Of a stretch of 16,511 nt of DNA, positions 1 to 6,920 are shown piece after piece (positions within the stretch are counted from its first letter, which is position 1; every line of letters starts with the position of its first letter). The translations under genes and the position numbers were made by a program. Source of the DNA: JBGOTP01 sp041476545. GTDB taxonomy: Bacteria > Acidobacteriota > Vicinamibacteria > Vicinamibacterales > CAVVIG01. The DNA lies in NCBI GenBank assembly GCA_041476545.1, contig JBGOTP010000071.1, forward strand, positions 1 to 16,511, given 5' to 3'. The notes beneath the pieces were generated by a model. The model had not been told where the DNA came from, ran no database searches, and worked only from the letters and a program-made list of their open reading frames with translations.

Positions 1-2252
1 CCGGCGAAGTGCTCCATGAGATCGAAAATACTGGCGGCCTTCTTCTCGTTGTGACCGTTCTTCTTCGCGCCGGCGACGAACTTGCCGCGCATCTTGGCCA
101 TGACTTCCGCGTTCTTCTTGCCCATGGCCTTGCGCAGCAGGTCTGCCTCACCGAGCGTGAAGCCGGCGAGCACGTTCGAAATGCGCATCACCTGTTCCTG
201 ATACGCGATCACGCCGTACGTCTCGGCGAGGACCGGCTCGAGCTCTGGCAATTCGTAGCTGATGGGGGTCTTGCCCTGCTTGCGCGCGATGTAGTCGTCC
301 ACCATGCCGCTGCGCAGCGGACCCGGCCGATAGAGCGCGTTGAGCGCAATCAGGTCGTCCAGCCGCTGCGGCTTCGACTTGCGCAGGATGTCGCGCATGC
401 CGCTCGATTCGAACTGGAAGATGCCGTACGTCTGCCCGTCCTGAAACAGCTGATACGTCTTCGCATCGTCGAGCGGGATCGTGTCCATGTCCAGTGTCAC
501 GCCGGTCGTCCGCTTGATCTCCGCGATCGCGTCGAATATCAGGGTCAGCGTGCTCAAGCCCAGGAAGTCCATCTTCAAGAGACCGATGCGCTCGATCTCT
601 TTCATGGACCACTGGGTGGTGATTTCGTCGCGTGCCCCCTTGTAGAGCGGCGCGTACTCGGTGATCGCGCGAGGAGCGATGACGACACCTGCGGCATGCA
701 CCGACGCGTGCCGGGTCATCCCTTCGAGGCGTCTGGCCACGGCCAGCAGTTCCTTCACTTTCGGGTCGTTCGCCTCGAGGTCCCGCAGCGTCTGGTTCTC
801 CTCGAGCGCCTTGTCGAGCGTCATGTCGAGCGCAGCCGGGATCTGCTTGGCCACCTTGTCCACATCGGCGAAGGGCATCTCGAGGACCCGGCCGACGTCC
901 CGCACGACCGCCTTCGCCTTCATCGTCCCGAAAGTGATGATCTGCGCGACGTTCTCGCGGCCGTACTTTCGCGTGACGTACTCGATGACTTCGCCGCGCC
1001 GCCGCTCGCAGAAATCGATGTCGATATCAGGCAACGACACCCGTTCGGGATTCAGGAAGCGCTCGAAGATGAGATCGAAGTCCATCGGATCGATATCGGT
1101 GATCCGCATGCAGTACGCGACGAGACTGCCGGCCGCCGATCCGCGGCCCGGCCCGACCGGAATTCCCTGCTCCCGCGCGTAACGGATGAAGTCCCACACG
1201 ATCAGGAAGTACCCCGGGTACTCCATCTTCTTGATCATGTCGAGCTCGTAGCTGAGGCGCCGCTCGTACTCGTCGACCGTGTGCCGCAGCGTCCCGGCCG
1301 CCGCAAGCTGCCGCAACCGTGGCAGGCGCTCCTTGAATCCCTCCCGCGCCACATGATCGAAGTAGTTGTCGAGCGTGAACCCCGGCGGCGTGTCGAAATT
1401 GGGGAGGTAGTTCTTCCCTTCCGCGAGCGTCACGTGGCACCGCTCGGCGATGCGCATCGTGTTCGCCAGCGCGTCGGGGAAATCCTTGAAGACCTCCGCC
1501 ATGTCGTCGGCGGTTTTCAGAAAGAACTGTTTGGCGTCGTAGCGCAGGCGCTTGGGATCGCTGAACGCCTTCCCCGTCCCGATGCACAGCAGCACGTCGT
1601 GCGGGTGCGCATCCGCCGCCTGCAGATAGTGCACGTCGTTCGTGCAAATCATGGGCAGCCCGAGATCCCGCGCGATCGCGGGGATGCCGCCATTCACCAG
1701 GCGCTGCGCCTCGATGCCGTGCCACTGCATCTCGAGGAAGAAATTGTTCGGGCCGAGAATGTCTCGATACGCACCCGCGGCTTCGACGGCTTTACGTTCC
1801 TGCTGATGCGACAGCCCCTCGGCGACCTCGCCCTTCAGGCAGCTGCTCAGGCCGATCAGGCCTTTCGCGTGCTGCGCGAGGAGCGCCTTGTCGATGCGCG
1901 GCTTGTAATAGAACCCTTCGGTGTACCCCGCGGACACGAGCTTGATGAGATTGTGGTACCCCTCGTCGGTCTCCGCCAGGAGGACCAGATGGTTCTGCGT
2001 TTCGCCGGGGACGCCGCTCTTGGTCCGGCGGTCGCCCGGCGCGACGTACACTTCGCAGCCAAGAATCGGATTCAGTCCCCGCGCCCGCGCATGGTCGTGA
2101 AAGATCACGGACGAAAACATGTTGCCGTGTTCGGTCACGGCAATCGCCGGCATCTTCAGTTTGACGGCCTGATCCAGCACCTCGTCGATACGGCACGCGC
2201 CGTCGAGCAGGGAGTATTCGGTGTGAAGGTGAAGGTGGACGAATTCGGCCAC
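1..2252 (-). CDS. dnaE: DNA polymerase III subunit alpha, N-terminal part (cut by window edge)
   Basis: This is the catalytic subunit of the replicative DNA polymerase, of which about 750 residues are present. The N-terminus has the PHP-domain signature HLHTEYSLLDG (residues 8-18) followed by AVTEHGNMF. The palm carries PDIDIDF with Asp409 and Asp411, and KMDFLGLSTLT with Asp562. These match the three metal-binding aspartates of the E. coli enzyme (401, 403, 555). The reading frame is open to position 1 (last residues DLMEHFAG), so the finger end, beta-clamp-binding and OB regions lie outside the window. The start is GTG at 2252, preceded by AAGGA with a 7-nt spacer. Upstream on the same strand is guaA, separated by a repeat block that provides this ribosome-binding site. 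Identity is certain from the motifs. I infer a DnaE1-type enzyme of about 1150-1200 aa in full. Confidence 0.97.
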   Translation of the reverse strand, partial: MAEFVHLHLHTEYSLLDGACRIDEVLDQAVKLKMPAIAVTEHGNMFSSVIFHDHARARGLNPILGCEVYVAPGDRRTKSGVPGETQNHLVLLAETDEGYHNLIKLVSAGYTEGFYYKPRIDKALLAQHAKGLIGLSSCLKGEVAEGLSHQQERKAVEAAGAYRDILGPNNFFLEMQWHGIEAQRLVNGGIPAIARDLGLPMICTNDVHYLQAADAHPHDVLLCIGTGKAFSDPKRLRYDAKQFFLKTADDMAEVFKDFPDALANTMRIAERCHVTLAEGKNYLPNFDTPPGFTLDNYFDHVAREGFKERLPRLRQLAAAGTLRHTVDEYERRLSYELDMIKKMEYPGYFLIVWDFIRYAREQGIPVGPGRGSAAGSLVAYCMRITDIDPMDFDLIFERFLNPERVSLPDIDIDFCERRRGEVIEYVTRKYGRENVAQIITFGTMKAKAVVRDVGRVLEMPFADVDKVAKQIPAALDMTLDKALEENQTLRDLEANDPKVKELLAVARRLEGMTRHASVHAAGVVIAPRAITEYAPLYKGARDEITTQWSMKEIERIGLLKMDFLGLSTLTLIFDAIAEIKRTTGVTLDMDTIPLDDAKTYQLFQDGQTYGIFQFESSGMRDILRKSKPQRLDDLIALNALYRPGPLRSGMVDDYIARKQGKTPISYELPELEPVLAETYGVIAYQEQVMRISNVLAGFTLGEADLLRKAMGKKNAEVMAKMRGKFVAGAKKNGHNEKKAASIFDLMEHFA

Positions 2253-2258
2253 AGGTTA

Positions 2259-2424
2259 GTCCTTGGTCCTTCGTTCCTGGTCCTTCGTCCGTCCCTGGTC
2301 CTTCGTCGTCCTGGGTCCTTCGTTCTTTGTGGTCCTTGAGTCCTGCGGCACGACGAAGGACAAAGGACCCAGGACCGCGAAGGACGAAGGACGGACCAAG
2401 GACGAAGGACCAAGAACCAAGGAC
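2259..2424. repeat. AAGGAC/GGTCCTT word-repeat block with inverted arms
   Basis: This block nearly fills the 179-bp gap between the guaA stop and the dnaE start. On the plus strand the left arm (2259-2337) holds five GGTCCTT words at 2265, 2279, 2297, 2314 and 2331. The right arm (2356-2424) holds seven AAGGAC words at 2356, 2363, 2380, 2387, 2398, 2405 and 2419. Spacers are mostly CGT, CCTG or similar. The two arms are imperfect inverted repeats around about 2345, so a transcript from guaA into dnaE could fold into a long interrupted hairpin. It has no coding capacity of its own; all three frames give low-complexity translations. It may also terminate or attenuate transcription between the two genes. 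Similar word repeats are, from memory, common between genes in Acidobacteriota. Confidence 0.85.
2260..2264 (-). promoter_or_regulatory. Shine-Dalgarno of dnaE formed by a repeat unit
   Basis: On the minus strand AAGGA lies 7 nt before the GTG start of dnaE, which is ideal spacing. The same bases are the outermost AAGGAC word of the repeat block at 2259-2424. The repeat therefore doubles as the ribosome-binding site. The sequence match is direct; its use in translation is inferred. Confidence 0.55.
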
Positions 2425-2431
2425 TGACTCA

Positions 2432-3964
2432 TTACCACTCAATCGTCGACGGGGGTTTCGAACTGATGTCGTACACGACGCGATTGATGCCGCGCACTTC
2501 ATTCACGATGCGCGAGGACATCGCCGCGAGGAGGTCGTGCGGCAGCCGCGCCCAATCGGCGGTCATCCCGTCCCGGCTTTCAACCGCCCGCACGGCAATC
2601 GTGTATTCGTACGTGCGCTCGTCGCCCATGACCCCCACGCTCTGCACCGGCAGCAGCACGGCGAAACTCTGCCACAGACTCTCGTACCACCCGGCACGCT
2701 TCACCTCGTCCGACACGATGGCATCCGCGCGGCGCAGCAGCTCGAGCCGCGACCGCGTCACCTCCCCGAGAATCCTGACCGCGAGCCCGGGACCCGGAAA
2801 TGGCTGCCGCACGACGAATTCCTCGTCGAGACCCAGTTGCCGGCCGACCGCGCGGACCTCGTCCTTGAACAGTTCACGCAGCGGTTCGACCAGTTGCATG
2901 CGCATGCGATCCGGCAGTCCGCCAACGTTGTGATGGCTTTTGATCAGCGCCGACTGGCCGACGATCGAGACCGACTCGATGACGTCCGGATAGAGCGTAC
3001 CTTGCGCGAGAAAGTCCACCTGCCCAAGCGCCGGCGCCTCCGCCTCGAACACATCGATGAACGTCGCGCCGATGATCTTGCGCTTCTGTTCCGGATCCGT
3101 AATCCCCGTCAGCCGATCGAGAAAGAGCGTCGAGGCGTCGACAAAGCGCAGCGGCAGCTGCAGCCGTTCGAAGCGCTTGCGAATCTGCGCCGCTTCGTCG
3201 AGCCGCAGCACGCCGTTGTCCACGAAGACACACGTGAGCTTGTCGCCAATCGCGCGATGGAGGATCAAGGCCGCGACCGTCGAATCGACGCCGCCGCTGA
3301 GCGCGCAGACGACGCGCCCCTCGCCGACCCGCGCGCGGATCCGCGCGGTGGCCTCCTCGACAAACGACGCCATCGTCCAGTCGCCCGTGCAGCCGCAGAC
3401 GCCGTAGGCGAAATTCTTGAGAATCTCGAGTCCGCTCTCCGTGTGCACGACCTCTGGATGAAAGAGGAGCGCGTACAACCCCCGGGCGGCATGAGCCATC
3501 GCGGCCACGGGCGCATTCGCGCTGGTGGCGAGGACGGTAAATCCGGCCGGAGCGGCCGCGACAAAATCGCCGTGGCTCGCCCACACGCGAATCTCCGGCT
3601 GCACGTGATCGAAGAGCGCCCCGGGCTCCTTGATCGTCACCGTGGCGTGTCCAAACTCTCGCTGCCGGGCTGGGGCGACTTTCCCACCCAGGGCGGAGGC
3701 CATGAGCTGCATGCCGTAGCAGATCCCGAGCACGGGGCTCCCGAGATCAAAGATCGACCGATCGCATTTCGGCGCACCGGGATCGGACACGCTCCTCGGG
3801 CCACCCGACAGGATGATGCCCGCCGGCTTTCGTGCGCGAACGGTCTCGGCGGGGGTCTCCGGCGGCCAGATTTCCGAATAGATCGACAGCTCGCGAAGTC
3901 GTCTGGCGATGAGCTGCGTGTACTGCGAACCGAAATCGAGAACGATGATGGTTTGATGATTCAC
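2432..3964 (-). CDS. guaA: GMP synthase (glutamine-hydrolysing)
   Basis: The enzyme converts XMP to GMP using ATP and glutamine, the last step of guanine nucleotide synthesis in the cytoplasm. The 510-aa product is of normal length. Residues 1-195 are a class I glutamine amidotransferase: the oxyanion region SGGPRSV is followed by GICYGMQ with nucleophile Cys82, and FHPEVVHT gives His169 and Glu171. An ATP-pyrophosphatase domain follows with P-loop LSGGVDS (about 222-228). The dimerisation domain ends in the typical ISSKPPSTIEW. The start is GTG at 3964, chosen because the family usually begins just before the IIVLDFGSQ strand. No strong Shine-Dalgarno is visible. A TATAAT box 41 nt upstream fits a short leader. 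It is transcribed toward dnaE, across the repeat block, and divergently from the beta-propeller gene. Confidence 0.98.
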   Translation of the reverse strand: MNHQTIIVLDFGSQYTQLIARRLRELSIYSEIWPPETPAETVRARKPAGIILSGGPRSVSDPGAPKCDRSIFDLGSPVLGICYGMQLMASALGGKVAPARQREFGHATVTIKEPGALFDHVQPEIRVWASHGDFVAAAPAGFTVLATSANAPVAAMAHAARGLYALLFHPEVVHTESGLEILKNFAYGVCGCTGDWTMASFVEEATARIRARVGEGRVVCALSGGVDSTVAALILHRAIGDKLTCVFVDNGVLRLDEAAQIRKRFERLQLPLRFVDASTLFLDRLTGITDPEQKRKIIGATFIDVFEAEAPALGQVDFLAQGTLYPDVIESVSIVGQSALIKSHHNVGGLPDRMRMQLVEPLRELFKDEVRAVGRQLGLDEEFVVRQPFPGPGLAVRILGEVTRSRLELLRRADAIVSDEVKRAGWYESLWQSFAVLLPVQSVGVMGDERTYEYTIAVRAVESRDGMTADWARLPHDLLAAMSSRIVNEVRGINRVVYDISSKPPSTIEW

Positions 3965-4004
3965 GGAAGATCCGGGACCGAGAGGTCTCTGGAAAGTTAA
4001 ACGC

Positions 4005-4011
4005 TATTATA
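4005..4011. promoter_or_regulatory. Overlapping divergent -10 boxes between guaA and the beta-propeller gene
   Basis: The 52-bp divergent gap contains the near-palindrome CGCTATTATAGCG (4002-4014). Its minus strand gives a consensus TATAAT (4011-4006) suited to guaA. Its plus strand gives TATTAT (4005-4010) only 6 nt before the GTG at 4017. I see no convincing -35 on either side. The shared box suggests the two promoters compete. The plus-strand transcript would be leaderless or nearly so. Confidence 0.4.
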
Positions 4012-4016
4012 GCGGT

Positions 4017-5093
4017 GTGCGGATGCTCGAGCCCACAAGATGTTGTAGTGTACTCGCCCTCGCCCTGATCGTCTGCGCATCGGTCTCGGCTGGCGGCGCA
4101 CCGCCCGCCTCACCCTTCCCCGTCCACACCGTGTGGACACTGCCGTTGACCAACGGGCTCGTCGCGCCTCCGGCGTTTGCCGGCAATCAAGCGTATGTGC
4201 CCGTCGGCCCCGACGACCCACACCTGGCGGCCATCGATCTGAGCACCGGACGCCTGCGCTGGCTCGTACAGGCCGACGTCCGCTCGAGGCCCGCGAGCGG
4301 CAACGGTCATGTCTATATCGTCGAGCCAGGCGCGATCACGGCGTTGCACGACGCCGACGGATCTCGTGACTGGCGTCTGGCGTTGGTGGAGGCGCTCGCG
4401 GTGCCGCTCATGAGCGACAGGGGCTCGCTGATTGCCGCGACGCAGTCGGGGTCGATCCTGAATCTCCGGGCGTCGGACGGGCAGTTGATCTGGCGCCGGG
4501 ATCTCGGCGCGCCACTTCACGCGCCGCCGGCGCTCGCGGACAACCGCGTGTATCTTCCCGCCGCCGACGGCCGGATCGTCGCGCTGCAACTGGCGACCGG
4601 CGCCCCCGTCTGGGAGCGGCAACTGGGCGGCGCGCCAAACGACCTCCTCGTCCTGCACGACCGTCTCTACGCGGGATCGCAGGACCACTTCCTCTACTGT
4701 CTCGACGTCACGCACGGGGCCATCGCGTGGAAATTCCCCACGGGGGGTGAGGTCATCGGCCTCCCGATCGTCGACGAGCGGCGAGTCTACGTCGTCTCGC
4801 TCGACAACGTCCTGCGTGCCCTGAACAAAAAGTCCGGATCGCAAGAGTGGAAGCGCCCCCTGCCCCTCCGGCCGACCCGAGGTCCGTTCCGGATCGTCGA
4901 CGACATCTTCGTGAGCGGGATCGGGCCCACCATCCACGTGTATCGGGCCAAGGACGGACAGGCGGCCGGCGACATTCCTGCAGGCGCGACTGCTGCCCTG
5001 GCGCCGGCGCTCGTCGATGCGTCACACGCGTTGATCGTCGTTGTGACCGACGACCTCGCGAAGGGCGTGTCGATCACGGCGTTCGGAAAATAG
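4017..5093 (+). CDS. Secreted PQQ/BamB-like beta-propeller repeat protein
   Basis: The 358-aa product begins with a signal peptide: hydrophobic VLALALIVCASVSA, with probable cleavage near residues 25-26. After it come about seven blade repeats of the PQQ-repeat type, each with a hydrophobic strand, a variable-to-Asp/Thr-Gly turn and a closing Trp. Examples are LYCLDVTHGAIAWKF, VALQLATGAPVWE and LNLRASDGQLIWRR. The fold is that of BamB and quinoprotein dehydrogenases. No quinoprotein catalytic motif is visible, so a binding or scaffold role in the periplasm or outer membrane is more likely than an enzyme. A lipobox is not convincing, because Val precedes the Cys in LIVC. The start is GTG at 4017 and lacks a Shine-Dalgarno; ATG at 4023 is an alternative. 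The gene stands alone, divergent from guaA and convergent with the membrane protein at 5213. The specific function is unknown. Confidence 0.85.
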   Translation: MRMLEPTRCCSVLALALIVCASVSAGGAPPASPFPVHTVWTLPLTNGLVAPPAFAGNQAYVPVGPDDPHLAAIDLSTGRLRWLVQADVRSRPASGNGHVYIVEPGAITALHDADGSRDWRLALVEALAVPLMSDRGSLIAATQSGSILNLRASDGQLIWRRDLGAPLHAPPALADNRVYLPAADGRIVALQLATGAPVWERQLGGAPNDLLVLHDRLYAGSQDHFLYCLDVTHGAIAWKFPTGGEVIGLPIVDERRVYVVSLDNVLRALNKKSGSQEWKRPLPLRPTRGPFRIVDDIFVSGIGPTIHVYRAKDGQAAGDIPAGATAALAPALVDASHALIVVVTDDLAKGVSITAFGK

Positions 5094-5121
5094 GTCGAAC
5101 GGCGAGGGATCCCGACGGGCG

Positions 5122-5145
5122 GGTGAGCTGCCCCAACCGCTCACC
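5122..5145. terminator. Candidate bidirectional hairpin between convergent genes
   Basis: A perfect 7-bp stem, GGTGAGC (5122-5128) with GCTCACC (5139-5145), encloses a 10-nt loop in the gap between two convergent genes. It has no T-run on either side, so it is not a classic intrinsic terminator. Its position supports a role in ending transcription or protecting mRNA 3' ends, but this is only inferred. Confidence 0.35.
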
Positions 5146-5212
5146 TCATCCAGGAACTTGAAATTGACGCACGACGCAAGGCCCGCGGCCCTGGACAGAC
5201 CGCAACTGTTCG

Positions 5213-6214
5213 CTACGATGCGGGGTGGGAAGCCGATGACGCCCCGGCCATCACGACGTGTGCGTTCTCCGCGTGACGCTGATAGACCGTCAGGTAGGCG
5301 CCGATCGCGGAGAGTCCGATGTACTGAAACACCAGTCCTCGCAGCAACAGCGCCACGACCTGGAGCGGAAGCACCGCCAGGCCTACGAGCGGGACAAAGG
5401 CGATGAGGCCCATGCCCGACCAGGCGAGCGCCGACGCGAACGTTGCGCCCACGATCATCGCCAGCACGATCACGAAGACACGGCCGAGATCACGAAACCG
5501 CGTCCGGACGAGCCGGCCGACGATGCGGCAGGCCGCGCCGACTCCCACGTCTTCGGCGGCAATGGCAATCTGCAGCAACAAATACACGAGATTGACCACG
5601 GTGATCCATACGACGAGCAGGCCCGCACCGAGCGCGGCCAGCAACGCCCACCCGATGACGAGCGTGCGGTCGCCCGCGGCACGATACCCGTACACCGCGC
5701 ATGCGACATACGCGGCGCCCGAGACCACGTACGTCAACATCAGCAGAAGCCCGAGGGCCAGATACCGTCGAAACAATCTGGTGCAGCCGTTCATGAAACG
5801 CGGCAGCGTGAACCGGGACACGGCGCGAATGCCGTCCCAGGTGATCGGCTCACGTTCGATGGGCCCGGCGACGGTATTGGCCGCCAGCAGGACCTCCACC
5901 GTGCCACCCTTCACGAGGAACATCAGGACGGACCCACCGACCAGCACGATGGCGAACGACGCCACGAATCCCACGAGCGCCAGCGGCTCGGACATGAGCG
6001 CGCCCGCGATCGTCGTGAAGATCTGATTGAGACCGCCCTGCAGGAGATTGGCCACGTCCGCGCCAAGCAGCACCGCGACGAGAATCGCGGCACCGACGAG
6101 CGGGACTGCCAGCATGACCTGGAACGTCGTCTCCATAGCGAATTGAATCGCCACAGTCGGCCAGTTCGCGGCGGCGAGCAGGGCGCCGCGCTTGAGGAGC
6201 AGCTTGAGTTCCAC
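5213..6214 (-). CDS. Unrecognised polytopic membrane protein
   Basis: The 333-aa product has roughly six hydrophobic segments: about 31-51, 78-102, 150-174, 184-213, 244-264 and 268-292. These alternate with short Arg-rich loops such as RRYLALG and RLVRTRFRDLG. I do not recognise a named family. The layout, with a long amphipathic N-terminus (MELKLLLKRG) and helices of about 25 residues, resembles general integral-membrane families with no assigned activity in Acidobacteriota. No catalytic or transport motif stands out. The start is GTG at 6214, without a clear Shine-Dalgarno; TATAGT lies 9 nt upstream, suggesting a very short leader. The ATG at residue 27 would be an alternative but would remove a plausible N-terminal helix. 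The codon pattern supports a real gene: the membrane-compatible composition is maintained throughout, while the other frames give Arg-rich translations. Confidence 0.8.
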   Translation of the reverse strand: MELKLLLKRGALLAAANWPTVAIQFAMETTFQVMLAVPLVGAAILVAVLLGADVANLLQGGLNQIFTTIAGALMSEPLALVGFVASFAIVLVGGSVLMFLVKGGTVEVLLAANTVAGPIEREPITWDGIRAVSRFTLPRFMNGCTRLFRRYLALGLLLMLTYVVSGAAYVACAVYGYRAAGDRTLVIGWALLAALGAGLLVVWITVVNLVYLLLQIAIAAEDVGVGAACRIVGRLVRTRFRDLGRVFVIVLAMIVGATFASALAWSGMGLIAFVPLVGLAVLPLQVVALLLRGLVFQYIGLSAIGAYLTVYQRHAENAHVVMAGASSASHPAS

Positions 6215-6223
6215 GCGGGTTTT

Positions 6224-6229
6224 ACTATA
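6224..6229 (-). promoter_or_regulatory. Candidate -10 box of the membrane protein gene
   Basis: TATAGT on the minus strand (5 of 6 consensus bases) ends 9 nt before the GTG start at 6214, in an otherwise GC-rich stretch. Transcription would begin only a few bases before the start codon. No clear -35 is seen. Confidence 0.35.
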
Positions 6230-6570
6230 GCAGCCCGTGGTCCGGCCGGGCGGCTGCGTGGTGGGTCACTTTGCCATGGCGTGATGCGCCGCGCCCGCCC
6301 GGGTTTCTCGTCGCGGCCAACGGAACAACAACTGAGCAAAGGGGGGCGGACAGCGCGTCTTCCGCCTCGTACGCTACCGATCCTGCGGCGGTCAACAGGT
6401 GACTCGCAGGGCGGTCATATCCGCGGGATCACATCCGGATGACCTCGACGACGATCGCGCGTTCGGCCGTGACCGCCGCCGTGCCAGAGGCTGCAGCCGC
6501 GCTGTCGTGCGAGCCGGCCGCCCGCCTCCCACGTCGGCCGCGACGAGGGACCCGGACGGACGCTCGGTTC

Positions 6571-6835
6571 GCGCCGGCGGACGAGACCACTCGGGGCCAC
6601 GCCGCGTCGAATTCGCGCGATCAGGTGCCGGTAAAATGCGTGCGAGAGGCGCGCAGGCCACGTCGATCGTCGTATGTCACCCCACCGTTCGAATGACCAC
6701 CGGGGTGCCCAGTTCCGACGACTGGCCGTCGGACCAGCTCAATCGACGCGGGGATCGTCAGCTCAGTCCGGTGCGCGCATTTTTCCGCGCGACATTCGTG
6801 GCGGCGAGGCCCCGAGTGGTCTCGTTCGCCGGCAG
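6571..6835. repeat. Imperfect inverted repeat, arms about 47 bp, 165 bp apart
   Basis: Arm A (6571-6620, plus) and arm B (6786-6835, read on the minus strand) share the perfect 18-bp core ACGAGACCACTCGGGGCC (6581-6598 and 6808-6825 reversed). Partial matches extend to either side: CCGGCG before the core, and CGCCGC, GAAT and CGCGCG after it. In one frame both arms read A-(D/N)-E-T-T-R-G-(H/L)-A-A-(S/T)-N, so the differences are partly conservative at protein level. The whole could be a small non-autonomous element of about 265 bp, or two copies of a dispersed repeat in opposite orientation. No target-site duplication is obvious. Confidence 0.7.
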
Positions 6836-6883
6836 CAGGCCCGCCACGGGAAACTGACCCAGTATCGGCGGCTGTGAACCGTA

Positions 6884-6910
6884 TTGTGTCGGGCCCGCAG
6901 CGAGTATTCT
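6884..6910 (+). promoter_or_regulatory. Candidate promoter of the histidine kinase gene
   Basis: TTGTGT (6884-6889) and TATTCT (6905-6910) are spaced by 15 bp, somewhat short. The -10 ends 10 nt before the GTG start at 6921, which implies a leader of only a few bases. An in-frame TAA at 6912-6914 excludes a start further upstream. It is a weak match in a GC-rich context. Confidence 0.3.
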
Positions 6911-6920
6911 GTAAGTCAGC

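Larger units (their letters stand above)
6215..6920. other. 706-bp region without a supported gene
   Basis: The region separates divergently transcribed genes: the membrane protein (minus) and the histidine kinase (plus). Open frames exist on both strands, for example plus 6399-6857 and minus 6392-6661. Their translations are Arg-rich, have no Shine-Dalgarno and show no recognisable motif. A minus frame ending at 6429 (ending AERAIVVEVIRM) has protein-like composition over about 30 residues and might be the tail of a decayed gene. The only clear structure is the pair of inverted repeats at 6571-6620 and 6786-6835, described separately. The last 40 bases hold a candidate promoter for the kinase. 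Confidence 0.5.

Noticed and set aside
9..2339. 776-aa open frame on the plus strand
   Set aside because: It is antisense to dnaE, which has all catalytic motifs; the translation is Arg/His/Val-rich with no family resemblance and arises from high GC at third positions.
2259..2424. Classic intrinsic terminator after guaA
   Set aside because: The inverted word repeats can fold, but the stem is interrupted and no T-run follows on the transcribed strand; termination is possible but not supported.
2327..4000. 557-aa open frame on the plus strand
   Set aside because: It is antisense to guaA, a clear complete gene, and begins in the low-complexity repeat block.
5258..6442. 394-aa open frame on the plus strand
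   Set aside because: It is antisense to the membrane protein; extremely His/Arg/Asp-rich composition with no motif. The opposite strand gives a coherent set of transmembrane helices.
6399..6857. 152-aa open frame in the gene-free region (with an internal ATG at 6636 just after a TAAAAT box)
   Set aside because: No Shine-Dalgarno, Arg-rich composition, and it runs through both arms of an inverted repeat. No recognisable family, so not called as a gene.
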